64,000 bases of DNA from Sphingomonas sp. URHD0057. Its GTDB lineage: Bacteria; Pseudomonadota; Alphaproteobacteria; Sphingomonadales; Sphingomonadaceae. How positions within the stretch are numbered: position 1 is the first letter of the stretch; each line of letters opens with the position of its first letter. The stretch lies in assembly GCF_000620665.1 (NCBI RefSeq), contig NZ_KK211162.1, forward strand, positions 703,764 to 767,763, in the 5' to 3' direction. Made by a program: the position numbers and the translations under genes. The notes below the pieces were generated by a model. The model saw only the letters and a list, made by a program, of their open reading frames with translations, did no database searches and was not told the origin of the DNA. Below, piece after piece: positions 37,481 through 48,409 of the stretch.

Positions 37481-38128
37481 TCAGTATCGGCGGATCAGGC
37501 CGGCGAGGCGTCCCTGGATCTGGACCCGCGCCTCGTCATAGCGCTGTGCCTCATACCGGCTGTTGGCGGGGTCGAGGCGGATCATGCGGCCCTCGCGGCG
37601 GAAGGTCTTGAGGGTCGCTTCTTCATTGTCGATCAAGGCGACCACGATCTCCCCGTCGCGCGCGGTATCGGCCTTGCGGATCAGGGCGAAGTCGCCGTCG
37701 AGAATGCCTTCCTCGACCATGGAATCGCCGGATACCTCGAGGGCATAATGCTCGCCCGGCCCAAGCAGGGCAGCGGGAACGGCAAACGTCTCGGTCCCCT
37801 GCAGGGCTTCGATCGGCGTGCCCGCCGCAATGCGCCCGTGCAGCGGCAGCTCGATCGTGTCGTTGGCCGGAGCCGGGGCCGCCGGCCGCAGCTGGACCAC
37901 CTTCGCCGACTGAACCTCGGGAAGCTTCAGCACCTCGAGCGCCCGGGCGCGGTTGGCGAGCCGGCGAATGAAACCGCGCTCCTCCAGCGCCGAGATCAGG
38001 CGATGGACGCCCGACTTCGACTTGAGGTCGAGCGCTTCGCGCATCTCGTCGAAGCTGGGGGAAATCCCGTCCTGCTTGAGCCGATCATCGATGAACAGCA
38101 GCAGCTCGCGCTGTTTTGCGGTGAGCAT
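37481..38128 (-). CDS. lexA: LexA repressor
   Basis: LexA (215 residues) represses the SOS regulon until RecA-ssDNA triggers its self-cleavage. The N-terminal winged helix is seen in [33 protein letters not shown] and [20 protein letters not shown]. The cleavage site is the Ala-Gly in [12 protein letters not shown]. Ser in [15 protein letters not shown] and Lys in a late segment ([19 protein letters not shown]) form the protease dyad. The start at 38128 follows GGGGAG and gives the family N-terminus; the longer open frame adds an unrelated leader that covers the SOS box. An SOS box lies 21 bases upstream, so the gene is autoregulated. Confidence 0.96.
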   Translation of the reverse strand: MLTAKQRELLLFIDDRLKQDGISPSFDEMREALDLKSKSGVHRLISALEERGFIRRLANRARALEVLKLPEVQSAKVVQLRPAAPAPANDTIELPLHGRIAAGTPIEALQGTETFAVPAALLGPGEHYALEVSGDSMVEEGILDGDFALIRKADTARDGEIVVALIDNEEATLKTFRREGRMIRLDPANSRYEAQRYDEARVQIQGRLAGLIRRY

Positions 38129-38148
38129 ATGCGGGTCACTCCCCGTTG

Positions 38149-38163
38149 GAACGAACGGAGAAC
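38149..38163 (-). promoter_or_regulatory. SOS box (LexA operator) upstream of lexA
   Basis: Read on the minus strand the site is GTTC-TCCGTTC-GTTC, an exact GTTC-N7-GTTC, the direct-repeat operator of alphaproteobacterial LexA (not the CTGT-N8-ACAG palindrome of E. coli). It lies 21 bases upstream of the lexA ATG, in the 82-base gap after the ppiD-like gene. Confidence 0.85.
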
Positions 38164-38210
38164 GTGTAGGCAACAAACGCGTGCCGGTCAAGAGGCCCGG
38201 TCTACGGCGA

Positions 38211-40145
38211 TCAACCGCCGCTTGCAGTGATCCGCTGCTTCACCGTCTTGATCGCGGCCTCGTTGCGCTTGACCTTCATGTCGGCGCGCACGGCGGCGAT
38301 GAATTCCTGGGCATAGTCCTGGCTGAGCGCGTCCTGCAGCTCGCTTTGCATCCGGCTGACGAGTCCAGGCTGCAGCAGCGCGTTGCCCGGGGTGATTTTC
38401 GTCGCCTTCACGACGAAGAAACCGCGTCCGTTGGAGTCGGCGACCATCCGGCTCTTGCCCTCAGTCAGGCTGAACAGCAGCTGCATCGGCGGCGCGATCT
38501 GGCCATTGGCTTCGGCGAGCTGAAGCCGCCGCGCGGCCATCGGACGGGTGGCGGGAAGGGCGATACCCAGTTCCTTGATCGCCTGCGCGACCGAAACGCC
38601 CTGCGATGCGCGGGCGGCGATTCGGGTCGCGGCGGCGCGCGCCCGCAGCAGAGCCTGGCCAATGATCCAATCCTCGGCGACCCGGTCGCGGATGTTGGCA
38701 AGCGGCGCCGGAGCGGCCGCGACGACCTCGGCCGGCGAAACCATCGCATAGCCCTGACTGTTGGGCAGGGTGACGATCTCCGGCGGATCGTTGGGCGCAA
38801 TCTCAAAGCCGGTCTTGAGCGCCGCGGCGAGCTCGGGCGGGAGCTTGTAGGCCGCGTCGGTCCGCGTCGTTCCCGCCGCCGTGACCAGCGGCGTCGTCGT
38901 CACCGGGATCTTGTTGGTGGCAGCAGTCTCGGTGAAATTATTGCCTCCGTCGACCGAGTTCTGGACCTTGTCGACGACGTCCTCGATCGCCTGCTTGCGC
39001 TTGTCTGCGGTCAGCTTGGCCGCGATTTCAGACCTGGCCTCCGCGAGCGACTTGCCGCCGATCTTGGTGACCCCGTCGACCTTGACGACGGCCCAGCCGA
39101 AATCGGACTGAAGCGGCCCGACGATGGCGCCGGAGGGTGCGGAAAAGACCGCGGCAGCGGCCTTGTCGCCGGCCACGGCGGCGTAGGCTTGCCGGGTTTG
39201 ATCCTTGAGCGAGCTTGTGGCGGCGTTGGCGCTGGCGGTGGCGGACAGCGCAGTGCCGGCCTTGGCCTTGACCGCGATCGCATTGGCGGTGGCCTGGTCG
39301 GGAACGACGGCCTGGCTGATGCTTCGCGTTTCCTTGGCGCCGTAGGTCGCCTGGTTGGCGTTGTAATAGGCCGCGATCTCCTGGTCCGACGGGGCGACGC
39401 CCGAGACCAACTCGGGGCCGATCCGCGCGATGCGGATCGTGCGTTGCTCGGGGACCATGTAGCGCCCCCGGTTGGCCGCGTAATAGCGCTGAAGGTCGGC
39501 GTCGGTCGGCTTGAGCCCACCGCGGAAGGATTCGACCGGCACCGCCGCCGCTTCGCCTTCGCGCGATTCGAGCAGCATCGAGGCATAAGGCATCGCCATC
39601 CCGACCGAGACACGGGCGTTGGTGGCGACTGGCGTTAGAATGACCCGCTGAAGCAGTGAACCGGAAATGAGCGTGCGCACCTCGGCGTCGGTCAGGCGCT
39701 GCTGGGCGAGAAACTGCCGGTAGGACTGGTCGCTGAACTTGCCGTTGAGGCCCTTGGTTTGCGGGATCTGGGCGATCTCGCCGTCGATCAGCCGCTTCGA
39801 CAGATGGATGCCGTATTTGTCGGCGAACGCGAGCAAAGCGCGCTGGTCGATCAGGCTATCGAGAAGCGTGTCGAAGTCGCCGGCGATCGTCGCATAATCG
39901 GCCTCCGGGCGCTGACGCCGGACCTCCTGGAGCCGCTTTTGCATGGCGTCGCTCATCTCGGTCTCGAGCACCTGCTGGTCGCCGACCTTCGCGAGTGTCG
40001 AGCTACCCATGCCGAAGCCGATATTGCCCGAGCCGAAATTCCGGATGTCGCCGATCGCGAAACCGGCGAGGATCAGGATGAAGAAGGAGGCGACGATGCC
40101 AGTGCCGAACTTGGATTTGGAGAAGCGGCGAAAGTTGGTGATCAT
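38211..40145 (-). CDS. ppiD: PpiD/SurA-type peptidyl-prolyl isomerase, membrane-anchored
   Basis: This 644-residue protein has the PpiD architecture: a short cytoplasmic N-terminus ([16 protein letters not shown]), one membrane helix ([16 protein letters not shown]), then a long periplasmic chaperone part. The SurA-like N-terminal helical domain spans about 35-180 ([25 protein letters not shown]). A parvulin-like domain lies at about 270-370 ([35 protein letters not shown]), followed by a second divergent copy and a C-terminal helical arm. It should help outer-membrane and secreted proteins fold as they leave the Sec translocon. The catalytic residues of parvulins look poorly kept, so it may act mainly as a chaperone. 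It diverges from tpiA. Confidence 0.9.
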   Translation of the reverse strand: MITNFRRFSKSKFGTGIVASFFILILAGFAIGDIRNFGSGNIGFGMGSSTLAKVGDQQVLETEMSDAMQKRLQEVRRQRPEADYATIAGDFDTLLDSLIDQRALLAFADKYGIHLSKRLIDGEIAQIPQTKGLNGKFSDQSYRQFLAQQRLTDAEVRTLISGSLLQRVILTPVATNARVSVGMAMPYASMLLESREGEAAAVPVESFRGGLKPTDADLQRYYAANRGRYMVPEQRTIRIARIGPELVSGVAPSDQEIAAYYNANQATYGAKETRSISQAVVPDQATANAIAVKAKAGTALSATASANAATSSLKDQTRQAYAAVAGDKAAAAVFSAPSGAIVGPLQSDFGWAVVKVDGVTKIGGKSLAEARSEIAAKLTADKRKQAIEDVVDKVQNSVDGGNNFTETAATNKIPVTTTPLVTAAGTTRTDAAYKLPPELAAALKTGFEIAPNDPPEIVTLPNSQGYAMVSPAEVVAAAPAPLANIRDRVAEDWIIGQALLRARAAATRIAARASQGVSVAQAIKELGIALPATRPMAARRLQLAEANGQIAPPMQLLFSLTEGKSRMVADSNGRGFFVVKATKITPGNALLQPGLVSRMQSELQDALSQDYAQEFIAAVRADMKVKRNEAAIKTVKQRITASGG

Positions 40146-40220
40146 GACAGCCAGATGATGAAGGGAGTGGAGGGCGCTTTAGGGGCGGGGCTGGCGCGCT
40201 TCAAGTCGCCCCGCTAGTGC

Positions 40221-40234
40221 CCGCTCGCGAGCGG
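40221..40234. promoter_or_regulatory. 14-bp perfect palindrome before tpiA
   Basis: CCGCTCGCGAGCGG is self-complementary over all 14 bases. It ends at the start of the tpiA ribosome-binding sequence (GGAGGGGA, overlapping by two bases) and lies 12 bases before the TTG start. It could be an operator or a hairpin affecting ribosome access. The adjoining 40146-40220 separates ppiD and tpiA and shows no gene. Confidence 0.45.
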
Positions 40235-40246
40235 AGGGGAGCTGCG

Positions 40247-40990
40247 TTGAACAAGCTGGTTGCCGGCAATTGGAAGATGCACGGCCTGTCGTCCGACCTG
40301 GCCGAGATCAAGGCGATCGACGACGCGTCCCGCCGATATCCGTCGGTCGACGTCGCGCTGTGCGTGCCGGCCATCCTGATTGAGCGCGCGTCGAGGGCGG
40401 TGCCGAACTTCGCGATCGGCGGGCAGGATGTGCACTACGCCGATAAGGGCGCCCACACCGGATGCGTTTCCGCCGCGATGCTGGTCGATGCGGGCGCGGT
40501 TCTGACGATCGTCGGTCATTCGGAGCGGCGGGAGGCGCAGCGAGAAACCGACGCCGAGGTCAAGGCCAAAGCCGAGGCAGCGCTGTCGGCATCGCTGCGA
40601 GTGATCCTCTGCGTTGGCGAAAGCCTTGAGGTGCGCGAAGCCGGTGGCGCGGTCGAGACGGTGCTGGCGCAACTGGCGGCATCCCTGCCGGACCATGCCG
40701 ATGCCGCCCGCCTAGCGATTGCCTACGAGCCGGTGTGGGCGATCGGCACCGGCAAGGTGCCGACCAACGATGAGATCGAGGAGATGCATGCGGCGCTTCG
40801 CCGGCGATTGATCGCCGCTTACGGCGATGCGGGCCGCGGAGTGCGCATCCTCTACGGCGGATCGGTCAAGGCCTCGAACGCCGCCGAGATTTTCGCGGTG
40901 CCAGAGGTCGACGGCGCGCTGGTGGGTGGGGCGAGCCTCAAGGCCGCCGACTTCATGCCGATCGTCGCCGCGGCCGCAGTCGGCGGTTGA
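40247..40990 (+). CDS. tpiA: Triosephosphate isomerase
   Basis: TpiA (247 residues) interconverts dihydroxyacetone phosphate and glyceraldehyde 3-phosphate. The TIM-barrel active site is complete: Asn/Lys in VAGNWKMHG, the electrophile His in VGHSERR, the base Glu in AYEPVWAIGTGK, and phosphate loop YGGSVKASNA. The start is TTG 40247 with GGAGGGGA 6 bases upstream, giving MNKLVAGNWKMHG, the normal N-terminus; the longer frame from 40217 adds 10 residues across the palindrome and ribosome-binding site. secG follows after 54 bases, the common tpiA-secG-pyrG order in alphaproteobacteria. Confidence 0.96.
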   Translation: MNKLVAGNWKMHGLSSDLAEIKAIDDASRRYPSVDVALCVPAILIERASRAVPNFAIGGQDVHYADKGAHTGCVSAAMLVDAGAVLTIVGHSERREAQRETDAEVKAKAEAALSASLRVILCVGESLEVREAGGAVETVLAQLAASLPDHADAARLAIAYEPVWAIGTGKVPTNDEIEEMHAALRRRLIAAYGDAGRGVRILYGGSVKASNAAEIFAVPEVDGALVGGASLKAADFMPIVAAAAVGG

Positions 40991-41044
40991 AGGCGGGGCA
41001 GGGATCGCCTAGATCGCCGCGACCAAATCTCTCGAAAGCCCGAC

Positions 41045-41413
41045 ATGTTCGCCTTCTTGCTGATCGTTCAAACCCTTGTCGCCGGCTCGCTGGTGGGCGT
41101 CATCCTGATGCAGCGGTCCGAAGGCGGCGGTCTCGGAGTCGGAGGCAGTTCGTCGGGTTTCATGACCGCGCGCGGCGCCGCGGATTTCCTTACCCGGTCG
41201 ACGTCGGTCCTCGGCGGGCTGTTTATCGTGCTGTCGATCGTGATGGCGGCGATCGCCGGTGCGACGCGGGTGCCAGCCAAGATCGATACCTCGCTGGCGA
41301 AGACCGCCGCGCCGCTCGAGCGTTCGCAGCCGGCGACGCCCGCGCAATCGGTGCCGACGCAGCAGCAACCGGCGCAGAACCAGCAGCTTCCGGCCGTCCC
41401 GCTCGCGCAATAG
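41045..41413 (+). CDS. secG: Preprotein translocase subunit SecG
   Basis: SecG (122 residues) is the small SecYEG subunit that assists protein translocation. The family pattern is present: first helix MFAFLLIVQTLVAGSLVGVILMQRSEGGGLGVGGSSSGFMTARGAADFLTR in the order expected, though divided here into a helix (about 2-22), the QRSEGGGLG loop and TRGA segment, and a second helix (about 58-78, LGGLFIVLSIVMAAIAGA). The C-terminal 40 residues are Gln/Pro/Ala-rich (QQQPAQNQQLPAVPLAQ) and probably disordered, as in many alphaproteobacterial SecG. The gene lies between tpiA and pyrG. Confidence 0.94.
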   Translation: MFAFLLIVQTLVAGSLVGVILMQRSEGGGLGVGGSSSGFMTARGAADFLTRSTSVLGGLFIVLSIVMAAIAGATRVPAKIDTSLAKTAAPLERSQPATPAQSVPTQQQPAQNQQLPAVPLAQ

Positions 41414-41472
41414 GCGAAATTCACAAGAATTTTTTGCCGCCCGGCTTGCTTAAGACGGGCGAAGCCCCGTAA

Positions 41473-43119
<1,647 letters not shown>

Positions 43120-43201
43120 CCGCTACGGCGGCGGAATTTCTCGCTTACCCGACTGATTTTTGATAAGAAAAGCGCGGCCGTTCTCGACTGTGAGAACCAG
43201 C

Positions 43202-43390
43202 ATGCGTGTAATTGCTTTGCTTGCGATCGCCGCTCTCACCCTTTCTGCCAGGGTACCCGACCCGTCGAATTGTGGGCCGTGGGTCCCGCAGACCAATGGC
43301 ACGAAGTGGCGGATGTGCGTCGATCCGAACAACCAGCGCTACTGCGAGTTGAAGGCGGGACGAGCGATTACCCGCTTCGATTGTCCGTAG
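43202..43390 (+). CDS. Small exported Cys-containing protein, unknown
   Basis: The product of 62 residues begins MRVIALLAIAALTLSA, a short signal peptide, and continues with a polar mature part: PSNCGPWVPQTNGTKWRMCVDPNNQRYCELKAG and a final RFDCP. The four cysteines would suit two disulfides in the periplasm. ATG 43202 is preferred over an upstream TTG at 43160, because it puts the signal peptide at the N-terminus. No family is recognised. The 82 bases before it hold only the end region of pyrG and no clear terminator. Confidence 0.6.
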   Translation: MRVIALLAIAALTLSARVPDPSNCGPWVPQTNGTKWRMCVDPNNQRYCELKAGRAITRFDCP

Positions 43391-43494
43391 CCGCTCGTCG
43401 CGACCACTGTTTCCGGGTCAATTGGCGGAGGGCGGAACGCGCTCTGCGCTCGACCGTTACGCGGCCGTTCCACCCTTGCTGAGGAAGGCTGCAC

Positions 43495-43644
43495 ATGCTT
43501 TTGACCATCGCCATCATCCTGCTCATCCTGTGGGCGCTCGGCTTCTTTGCCTTTCACACCGCAGGCGCGCTGATCCACATCCTTCTGGTGGTCGGAATCA
43601 TCGTTCTGATCTGGAACTTCGTCGCCGGACGCCGGGCGGTTTAA
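43495..43644 (+). CDS. Lmo0937-like small membrane protein
   Basis: This 49-residue product (MLLTIAIILLILWALGFF ... GALIHILLVVGIIVLIWNF ... GRRAV) matches the lmo0937 family in length, two-helix layout and the central HTAGALIHILLVV block. GAGGAAGG lies 6 bases upstream of ATG 43495, a strong ribosome-binding site. The family is widespread, found in the membrane, and often stress-linked, but has no known biochemical role. The 104 bases upstream, between this and the small exported protein, hold no other recognisable element. Confidence 0.78.
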   Translation: MLLTIAIILLILWALGFFAFHTAGALIHILLVVGIIVLIWNFVAGRRAV

Positions 43645-43699
43645 CACTTCACCCGGGCGAAGCGTTGCCGGGGCGGTCAACGGCCCCTAAATCGACGCC

Positions 43700-44665
43700 A
43701 TGACGAACAGCATTTCGACGCGCCTGGTCGTGCTCGGCTCGGGTCCCGCCGGTTATACCGCTGCGATCTACGCCGCGCGCGCCGGCCTCAACCCGATCGT
43801 GATTCAGGGGATCCAGCCCGGCGGGCAGCTCACCACGACGACCGACGTCGAAAATTATCCCGGTTTCCGCGACGTCATCCAGGGCCCGTGGCTGATGGAG
43901 GAGATGCAGGCCCAGGCCGAGCATGTCGGGACCAAGATCGTCTGGGACCACATCACCAGCGTCGACCTGTCGCGGCGGCCGTTTCGTCTCACTGGCGACG
44001 GAGGAGCGCAATATTTCGCCGACTCGCTGGTCATCGCCACCGGTGCCCAGGCGAAGTGGCTCAACCTTCCGTCCGAGGAGCATATGAAGGGCCGGGGCGC
44101 CTCGGCCTGTGCGACATGCGACGGCTTCTTCTATCGCGGCAAGAAGGTCGCGGTGATCGGCGGCGGCAACACCGCCGTCGAGGAAGCCTTGTACATGACC
44201 AACCACAGCCATGAGGTCACGCTGATCCATCGCCGCGACAGCTTGCGCGCGGAGAAGATCCTGCAGGACCGCCTGTTCGCCAACCCCAACATCAACGTCA
44301 TCTGGGACAGCGAAGTCGTCGAGTTCGTCGGCGGCGGTGATCCGGACGCGCTGATCGGCCTCGACATCAGGAACAAGCGAACCGGCGAAGTCGGTCGGGT
44401 CGAGGTCGAGGGCGCGTTCGTCGCCATCGGCCATTCGCCGGCGACCGAGCTGTTCGCGGGCCAGCTCGACCTTGACGGCGAGGGCTACATCAAGGTCGAG
44501 AACGGGACGACCCGGACCAGCATCCCTGGCGTGTTCGCCTGCGGCGACGTGATGGATAAGATCTACCGTCAGGCGGTGACCGCGGCGGGCACCGGCTGCA
44601 TGGCCGCTCTGGATGCGGAGAAATATCTCGCGGCCCAGGAATATGAGGCGATTGCCGCCGAATAA
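43700..44665 (+). CDS. trxB: Thioredoxin-disulfide reductase
   Basis: TrxB (321 residues) reduces thioredoxin with NADPH. It has the FAD loop [37 protein letters not shown], the redox-active pair in [10 protein letters not shown] (about residues 137-142), the NADPH loop [16 protein letters not shown] with [11 protein letters not shown], and the FAD-binding C-terminus [34 protein letters not shown]. All catalytic residues are intact, in contrast to the oxidoreductase at 21893-23578. Its last base abuts the 3' end of truA on the other strand. Confidence 0.97.
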   Translation: MTNSISTRLVVLGSGPAGYTAAIYAARAGLNPIVIQGIQPGGQLTTTTDVENYPGFRDVIQGPWLMEEMQAQAEHVGTKIVWDHITSVDLSRRPFRLTGDGGAQYFADSLVIATGAQAKWLNLPSEEHMKGRGASACATCDGFFYRGKKVAVIGGGNTAVEEALYMTNHSHEVTLIHRRDSLRAEKILQDRLFANPNINVIWDSEVVEFVGGGDPDALIGLDIRNKRTGEVGRVEVEGAFVAIGHSPATELFAGQLDLDGEGYIKVENGTTRTSIPGVFACGDVMDKIYRQAVTAAGTGCMAALDAEKYLAAQEYEAIAAE

Positions 44666-45424
44666 TCAGCGGTTTGCGCCGACTTCCGGATAGATGGCCT
44701 CGACGAAATAGAGCCCGTGCGGCGGGGCGTTGAAGCCGAGCGCCGACCGGTCGCGCGCTTCCAGCGCCTTGCGCATGTCGTCGGCTTGCCATTGGTCGCG
44801 CCCGACGAGCGCCAGGCAACCAACCATCGACCGCACCTGATGATGGAGGAAGCTGCGGGCAGCAGCCTCGACGTGGATCTCTTCGTCGACCCGGCGGACG
44901 TCGAGGCGATCCAGCGTCTTTACCGGACTGTCCGACTGGCATTGTGCCGAACGGAAAGTGGTGAAGTCATGGCGTCCGATGAGATGGGCCGCGCCTTGCT
45001 GCATCGCTTCGGCATCGAGCGGCACTGCGACGTGCCAGACGCGGCCGGCATCGAGGGCCGGCGGCGCCCGCCGGTCGAGGATGCGGTAAAGGTAGCGCCG
45101 GCCGATGCACAAGAAGCGGGCATGCCAATCGTCCGCCACCTTCGCGACTGCGAGGATAGAGACGGGGTGCGGCCGGACGAGCGCGTTCAGTCCCTCGCGG
45201 AGGCGATGCTCGGTCAGTGTCTTCGCGATCTCGACGTGCGCGGACATGGCGAGGGCGTGCACGCCGGCATCGGTCCGCCCCGCAGCATGGACCGCCGCCA
45301 GCTCGCCGGTCATACGATGGATCGCTTCCTCCAGCGTTTGCTGGACCGACGGCCCATGCTCTTGGCGCTGCCAGCCCATGAATGGCGTTCCGTCATATTC
45401 GATCGTCAGCCGCCAGCGGGTCAT
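44666..45424 (-). CDS. truA: tRNA pseudouridine(38-40) synthase
   Basis: TruA (252 residues) converts U38, U39 and U40 in the tRNA anticodon stem to pseudouridine. The family blocks are [28 protein letters not shown], the catalytic Asp in [26 protein letters not shown] and [24 protein letters not shown] 45424 overlaps the fmt stop (ATGA), giving [12 protein letters not shown]; the open frame continues upstream only as an fmt shadow. It is the second gene of fmt-truA. Confidence 0.96.
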   Translation of the reverse strand: MTRWRLTIEYDGTPFMGWQRQEHGPSVQQTLEEAIHRMTGELAAVHAAGRTDAGVHALAMSAHVEIAKTLTEHRLREGLNALVRPHPVSILAVAKVADDWHARFLCIGRRYLYRILDRRAPPALDAGRVWHVAVPLDAEAMQQGAAHLIGRHDFTTFRSAQCQSDSPVKTLDRLDVRRVDEEIHVEAAARSFLHHQVRSMVGCLALVGRDQWQADDMRKALEARDRSALGFNAPPHGLYFVEAIYPEVGANR

Positions 45425-46317
45425 GGGAGGAGCGTGCCTTCGGCGATGGGAAAGCCGCGGAGCAGCTCGGCCGGGCTCATCGGCGCTCGTCCGGCCCGCT
45501 GCAACTTCAACGGCCGAATAGCGCCGCTTCCGGCGGCGATGGTCAGCTGGCCGATCACTTCGCCGGGGCGAGCGCTCCCCGTCGCTGCTTCCGCGGCGAG
45601 AATCTTGATCCGCTCGCCATTGGCCTCGAACCAAGCCCCCGGAGCGGGGGTGAACGCCAGGACCTGCCGCTCGATCTTCTCGGCGGACCTGTGCCAGTCG
45701 ATGCGCGCCTCGGCCTTGTCGATCTTGGAAGCGTAGGTGATTCCCTCGCCCGGCTGCGGCTCCGGAGACGTCCGATCGCGAAGCCAGTGCATCAACGCCG
45801 TGGCGCCAAGTTTCGACAATTCCTCCGTGACTTGGCCAGCGTTCTTGCCGCGGATGTCGAGCTCGCGCTTGAGCAGCATCGGGCCCGTATCGAGGCCCTC
45901 GTCCATCTGCATGATGGTCACCCCGCTGATGGCGTCGCCGGCGAGAATGGCGCGCTGGATCGGCGCGGCGCCGCGCCACCTTGGCAGCAGGGAGGCGTGG
46001 ACGTTGATGCAGCCGTGCTCGGGCGCATCGAGGATCGGGTTGGGCAGGATCAAGCCATAAGCCGCAACAACCGCATAATCGGCGGCGAGCGCGCGAAACC
46101 GCTCTTGCTCGTCGGGATCGCGCAGGGTGCGAGGCGTCCGCACTTCGATCCCCAGTTCCTCCGCGCGCTCTTGAACGGCGGTCTTGCGATCGGCCTTGCC
46201 GCGTCCGGCCGGCCGCGGGGGCTGCGCATAGGCCGCCACGACATCGTGCCCGGCCTCGACCAGCGCGTTGAGGCTCGGCACCGCGAAATCCGGCGATCCC
46301 ATGAAGACGATCCGCAT
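45421..46317 (-). CDS. fmt: Methionyl-tRNA formyltransferase
   Basis: Fmt (298 residues) formylates initiator Met-tRNA. It starts [26 protein letters not shown], and the catalytic region reads [33 protein letters not shown], then [19 protein letters not shown], including the Asn, His and Asp of the active site. The C-terminal tRNA-binding domain is present and of normal size. It is divergent from recR-def, so formylation (fmt) and deformylation (def) genes are within 1 kb but on opposite strands. Confidence 0.96.
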   Translation of the reverse strand: MRIVFMGSPDFAVPSLNALVEAGHDVVAAYAQPPRPAGRGKADRKTAVQERAEELGIEVRTPRTLRDPDEQERFRALAADYAVVAAYGLILPNPILDAPEHGCINVHASLLPRWRGAAPIQRAILAGDAISGVTIMQMDEGLDTGPMLLKRELDIRGKNAGQVTEELSKLGATALMHWLRDRTSPEPQPGEGITYASKIDKAEARIDWHRSAEKIERQVLAFTPAPGAWFEANGERIKILAAEAATGSARPGEVIGQLTIAAGSGAIRPLKLQRAGRAPMSPAELLRGFPIAEGTLLP

Positions 46318-46366
46318 CGCGCCCGCACTTGCGGGGCTGCCTTCGCGCGGTCAAGGAGTGCGCAAT

Positions 46367-46963
46367 ATGGCCTCACCGGAGATCGAAGCACTGAGCCAGG
46401 CTCTCGCGCGCCTCCCCGGGCTTGGGCCGCGCTCGGCGCGGCGCGCGGTGCTCTATCTGATGAAGAAGCGCGAGAATGCGCTGCAGCCGCTGCTGGCGGC
46501 CCTCGGGAACGTCGCCAACAAGCTCTCGACCTGCTCGGTCTGCGGCAATGTCGACACCTCCGACCCTTGCTCAATCTGCCGCGACCCGCGGCGTGACGAC
46601 AAGATGCTGTGTGTGGTCGAGGAAGTCTCCGACCTGTGGGCGCTCGACCGCTCGCGCCTGTTCCCCGGCCGCTACCACGTGCTCGGCGGGCGTTTGTCGG
46701 CGCTCGAAGGGGTGCGGCCCGAGGATTTGTCGATCGACCAGCTGGTCAAGCGCGTCGCGGCAGGCGGGATCGAGGAGGTCGTGCTGGCAATGAACGCGAC
46801 ATTGGAGGGGCAGACCACCGCCCACTACATCGCCGAGCGGCTGGAGAAATATCCGCTCCGTCTCAGCCAGTTGGCGCACGGTCTTCCAGTCGGTGGCGAG
46901 CTCGACTATCTCGACGAAGGCACGCTGGCCCAAGCGCTGAGAGCGCGGCGTCCGATTGCTTGA
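46367..46963 (+). CDS. recR: Recombination protein RecR
   Basis: RecR (198 residues) helps load RecA onto gapped DNA with RecF and RecO. It has the helix-hairpin-helix [20 protein letters not shown], a C4 zinc finger ([16 protein letters not shown]) and a Toprim domain beginning [20 protein letters not shown] 46367 has AAGGAG 8 bases upstream and gives the family start; earlier in-frame codons overlap the divergent fmt promoter region. def follows 31 bases later. Confidence 0.95.
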   Translation: MASPEIEALSQALARLPGLGPRSARRAVLYLMKKRENALQPLLAALGNVANKLSTCSVCGNVDTSDPCSICRDPRRDDKMLCVVEEVSDLWALDRSRLFPGRYHVLGGRLSALEGVRPEDLSIDQLVKRVAAGGIEEVVLAMNATLEGQTTAHYIAERLEKYPLRLSQLAHGLPVGGELDYLDEGTLAQALRARRPIA

Positions 46964-46994
46964 ACCCCCTCGGTTGAAAGACTAAATTACCGCC

Positions 46995-47537
46995 ATGGCA
47001 TTGCTACCGATCGTCGAAGTTCCCGATCCACGCCTGCGGCAGATCTCCTCGCCCGTCGAGACGGTCGATGGCGAGGTGAAGTCGCTCGTCGCCGACATGT
47101 TCGAGACGATGTATGCCGCGCCTGGCATCGGGCTCGCCGCGATCCAGGTCGGCGTGCCCAGGCGCATCCTGGTGATCGACCTCCAGGAACCGGCCGACCC
47201 GGAAGACCCGGAGAGCAAGCCGGTCAGGGACCCGCGCGTGTTCATCAACCCCGAGATCGTCGAGCATAGCGACCACGACGTGCCCTACACGGAAGGCTGC
47301 CTGTCGGTCCCTGACCAATATGCCGAGGTCGACCGCCCCGATCGCATTCGCGCGCGGTGGCTCGACCTCGATGGCAAGTCACACGACGAGGAGATCACCG
47401 GGCTGCTCGCCACCTGCCTGCAGCACGAGATGGATCACCTGGAAGGCGTTCTGTTCATCGACCATCTGTCCCGGCTAAAGCGCGAGATGATCTTAAAGAA
47501 GCTCGCCAAGCAGCGGAAAGAGCTGGCGGCGGCCTGA
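46995..47537 (+). CDS. def: Peptide deformylase
   Basis: Def (180 residues) removes the N-formyl group from nascent proteins, using Fe2+ or Zn2+. All three motifs are found: GIGLAAIQVG (motif 1), EGCLSVPD (motif 2, metal-binding Cys) and QHEMDHLEG (motif 3, two His and catalytic Glu). A short insert (PADPEDPESKPVRDPR) separates strands before motif 2. Its TGA overlaps the ATG of the DOPA dioxygenase-like gene. Confidence 0.96.
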   Translation: MALLPIVEVPDPRLRQISSPVETVDGEVKSLVADMFETMYAAPGIGLAAIQVGVPRRILVIDLQEPADPEDPESKPVRDPRVFINPEIVEHSDHDVPYTEGCLSVPDQYAEVDRPDRIRARWLDLDGKSHDEEITGLLATCLQHEMDHLEGVLFIDHLSRLKREMILKKLAKQRKELAAA

Positions 47538-47914
47538 TGGCTGTCGGCGACGCGCCCTACCACGCCCACATCTATTATTCGGCCGAGGAACGGCCTTCAG
47601 CCGAGCGCTTGCGCGACGATTTTGCCAGTCGACCCGAGATCCTGTTCGTCGGCCAGCTGACCGACCGCGGCGTCGGCCCTCATCCGATCCCCCAATATGA
47701 GGTGCACTTCCGCGAAGGCTCTCGATCGGCCGTGATCGAGGCGATCGAAGCGTCCGGCCTGCGCGCGCTGGTGCATCCCCTGACCGACGACGATCTCGCC
47801 GACCACACGAGCCTGGCGCATTGGATCGGCGAGCCGGTCGCGCTCGATGCCAGCGTCCTCGATCCGCCCGGGGTGAACCAGGGCGTTCCCCGCTTCGGGA
47901 AATCCGACTTTTAG
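47537..47914 (+). CDS. DOPA 4,5-dioxygenase family protein
   Basis: This 125-residue protein matches the small DOPA 4,5-dioxygenase-like family of ring-cleaving enzymes: AHIYYSAEERPSAERLRDD, the histidine motifs PYHAHIYY and GPHPIPQYEVHF, and the C-terminal DHTSLAHWIGEPVALD. The conserved histidines probably bind metal. It is of the usual size. The ATG 47537 shares its A with the def TGA. Its true substrate is unknown. The stop overlaps the opposite copper-storage-like gene by 4 bases. Confidence 0.85.
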   Translation: MAVGDAPYHAHIYYSAEERPSAERLRDDFASRPEILFVGQLTDRGVGPHPIPQYEVHFREGSRSAVIEAIEASGLRALVHPLTDDDLADHTSLAHWIGEPVALDASVLDPPGVNQGVPRFGKSDF

Positions 47915-48297
47915 AGCGATTCCGCGGCGACGCGGCAGTCGGCGGCGCATTCGCGGCACATCTGGGCGCACAGCTTGCAATGCTCGTGGTCGTGCTTCTC
48001 ACATTCCGCCGCGCATTCGTCGCAGACGCGGGCGCATAGTTCGAGCATTTCGCGCAGGACCTGCTCGTTGGCGCCGGTGCGGCGAACCGCCAGCTTGCCG
48101 GTCGCCTCGCACACATCGCTGCAATCGAGGCAGGTGCGGATGCACTGCTTCATGTCCATCTTCTCGGCGGCGCAGGCGTCGGCGCAGCTGAGGCACATCC
48201 GCGCGCAATACATCAGGTGATGCGCGGCATCGCCGAGCGGCTGGTTGACCCGGCCCTGGACGTCGGGGTGGAGGGCGATCATCTTGCGAATGGACAT
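47911..48297 (-). CDS. Cys-rich four-helix copper-storage-like protein
   Basis: This 128-residue protein has about 17 cysteines, mostly spaced as C-x3-C and C-x2-C along helices (YCARMCLSCADAC; QCIRTCLDCSDVC; LCARVCDECAAEC; HCKLCAQMCRECAADC). That is the pattern of the Csp/DUF326 four-helix bundles that hold many Cu(I) ions in the bundle core. I see no signal peptide from this start, so it is likely cytosolic, as in Csp3. ATG at 48297 is preceded by GGGAG; the upstream frame to 48366 has no ribosome-binding support. The 112-base gap to rmuC shows no other gene. Confidence 0.85.
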   Translation of the reverse strand: MSIRKMIALHPDVQGRVNQPLGDAAHHLMYCARMCLSCADACAAEKMDMKQCIRTCLDCSDVCEATGKLAVRRTGANEQVLREMLELCARVCDECAAECEKHDHEHCKLCAQMCRECAADCRVAAESL

Positions 48298-48409
48298 TGG
48301 AAGCTCCCGAGATTCCTGTGGAGAACCGGCCCCGGTGCGAGCGGTTCCTATTGTGAAAAAAGACAATTCGCCCTAAAGTTCGCCTTCTGTTCCGGGGAGG
48401 CGCGGTCTC

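Noticed and set aside
41438-41461. CGCCCG/CGGGCG inverted repeat in the secG-pyrG gap as a terminator
   Set aside because: The T-run lies before, not after, the stem on the plus strand, and secG-pyrG are probably co-transcribed. A 12-base loop and 6-bp stem may be chance in GC-rich DNA.
44666-46354. Reading truA as a 562-residue fusion protein
   Set aside because: The frame is open upstream, but the added part overlaps fmt in another frame and has no domain; ATG 45424 with the ATGA overlap gives a normal TruA.
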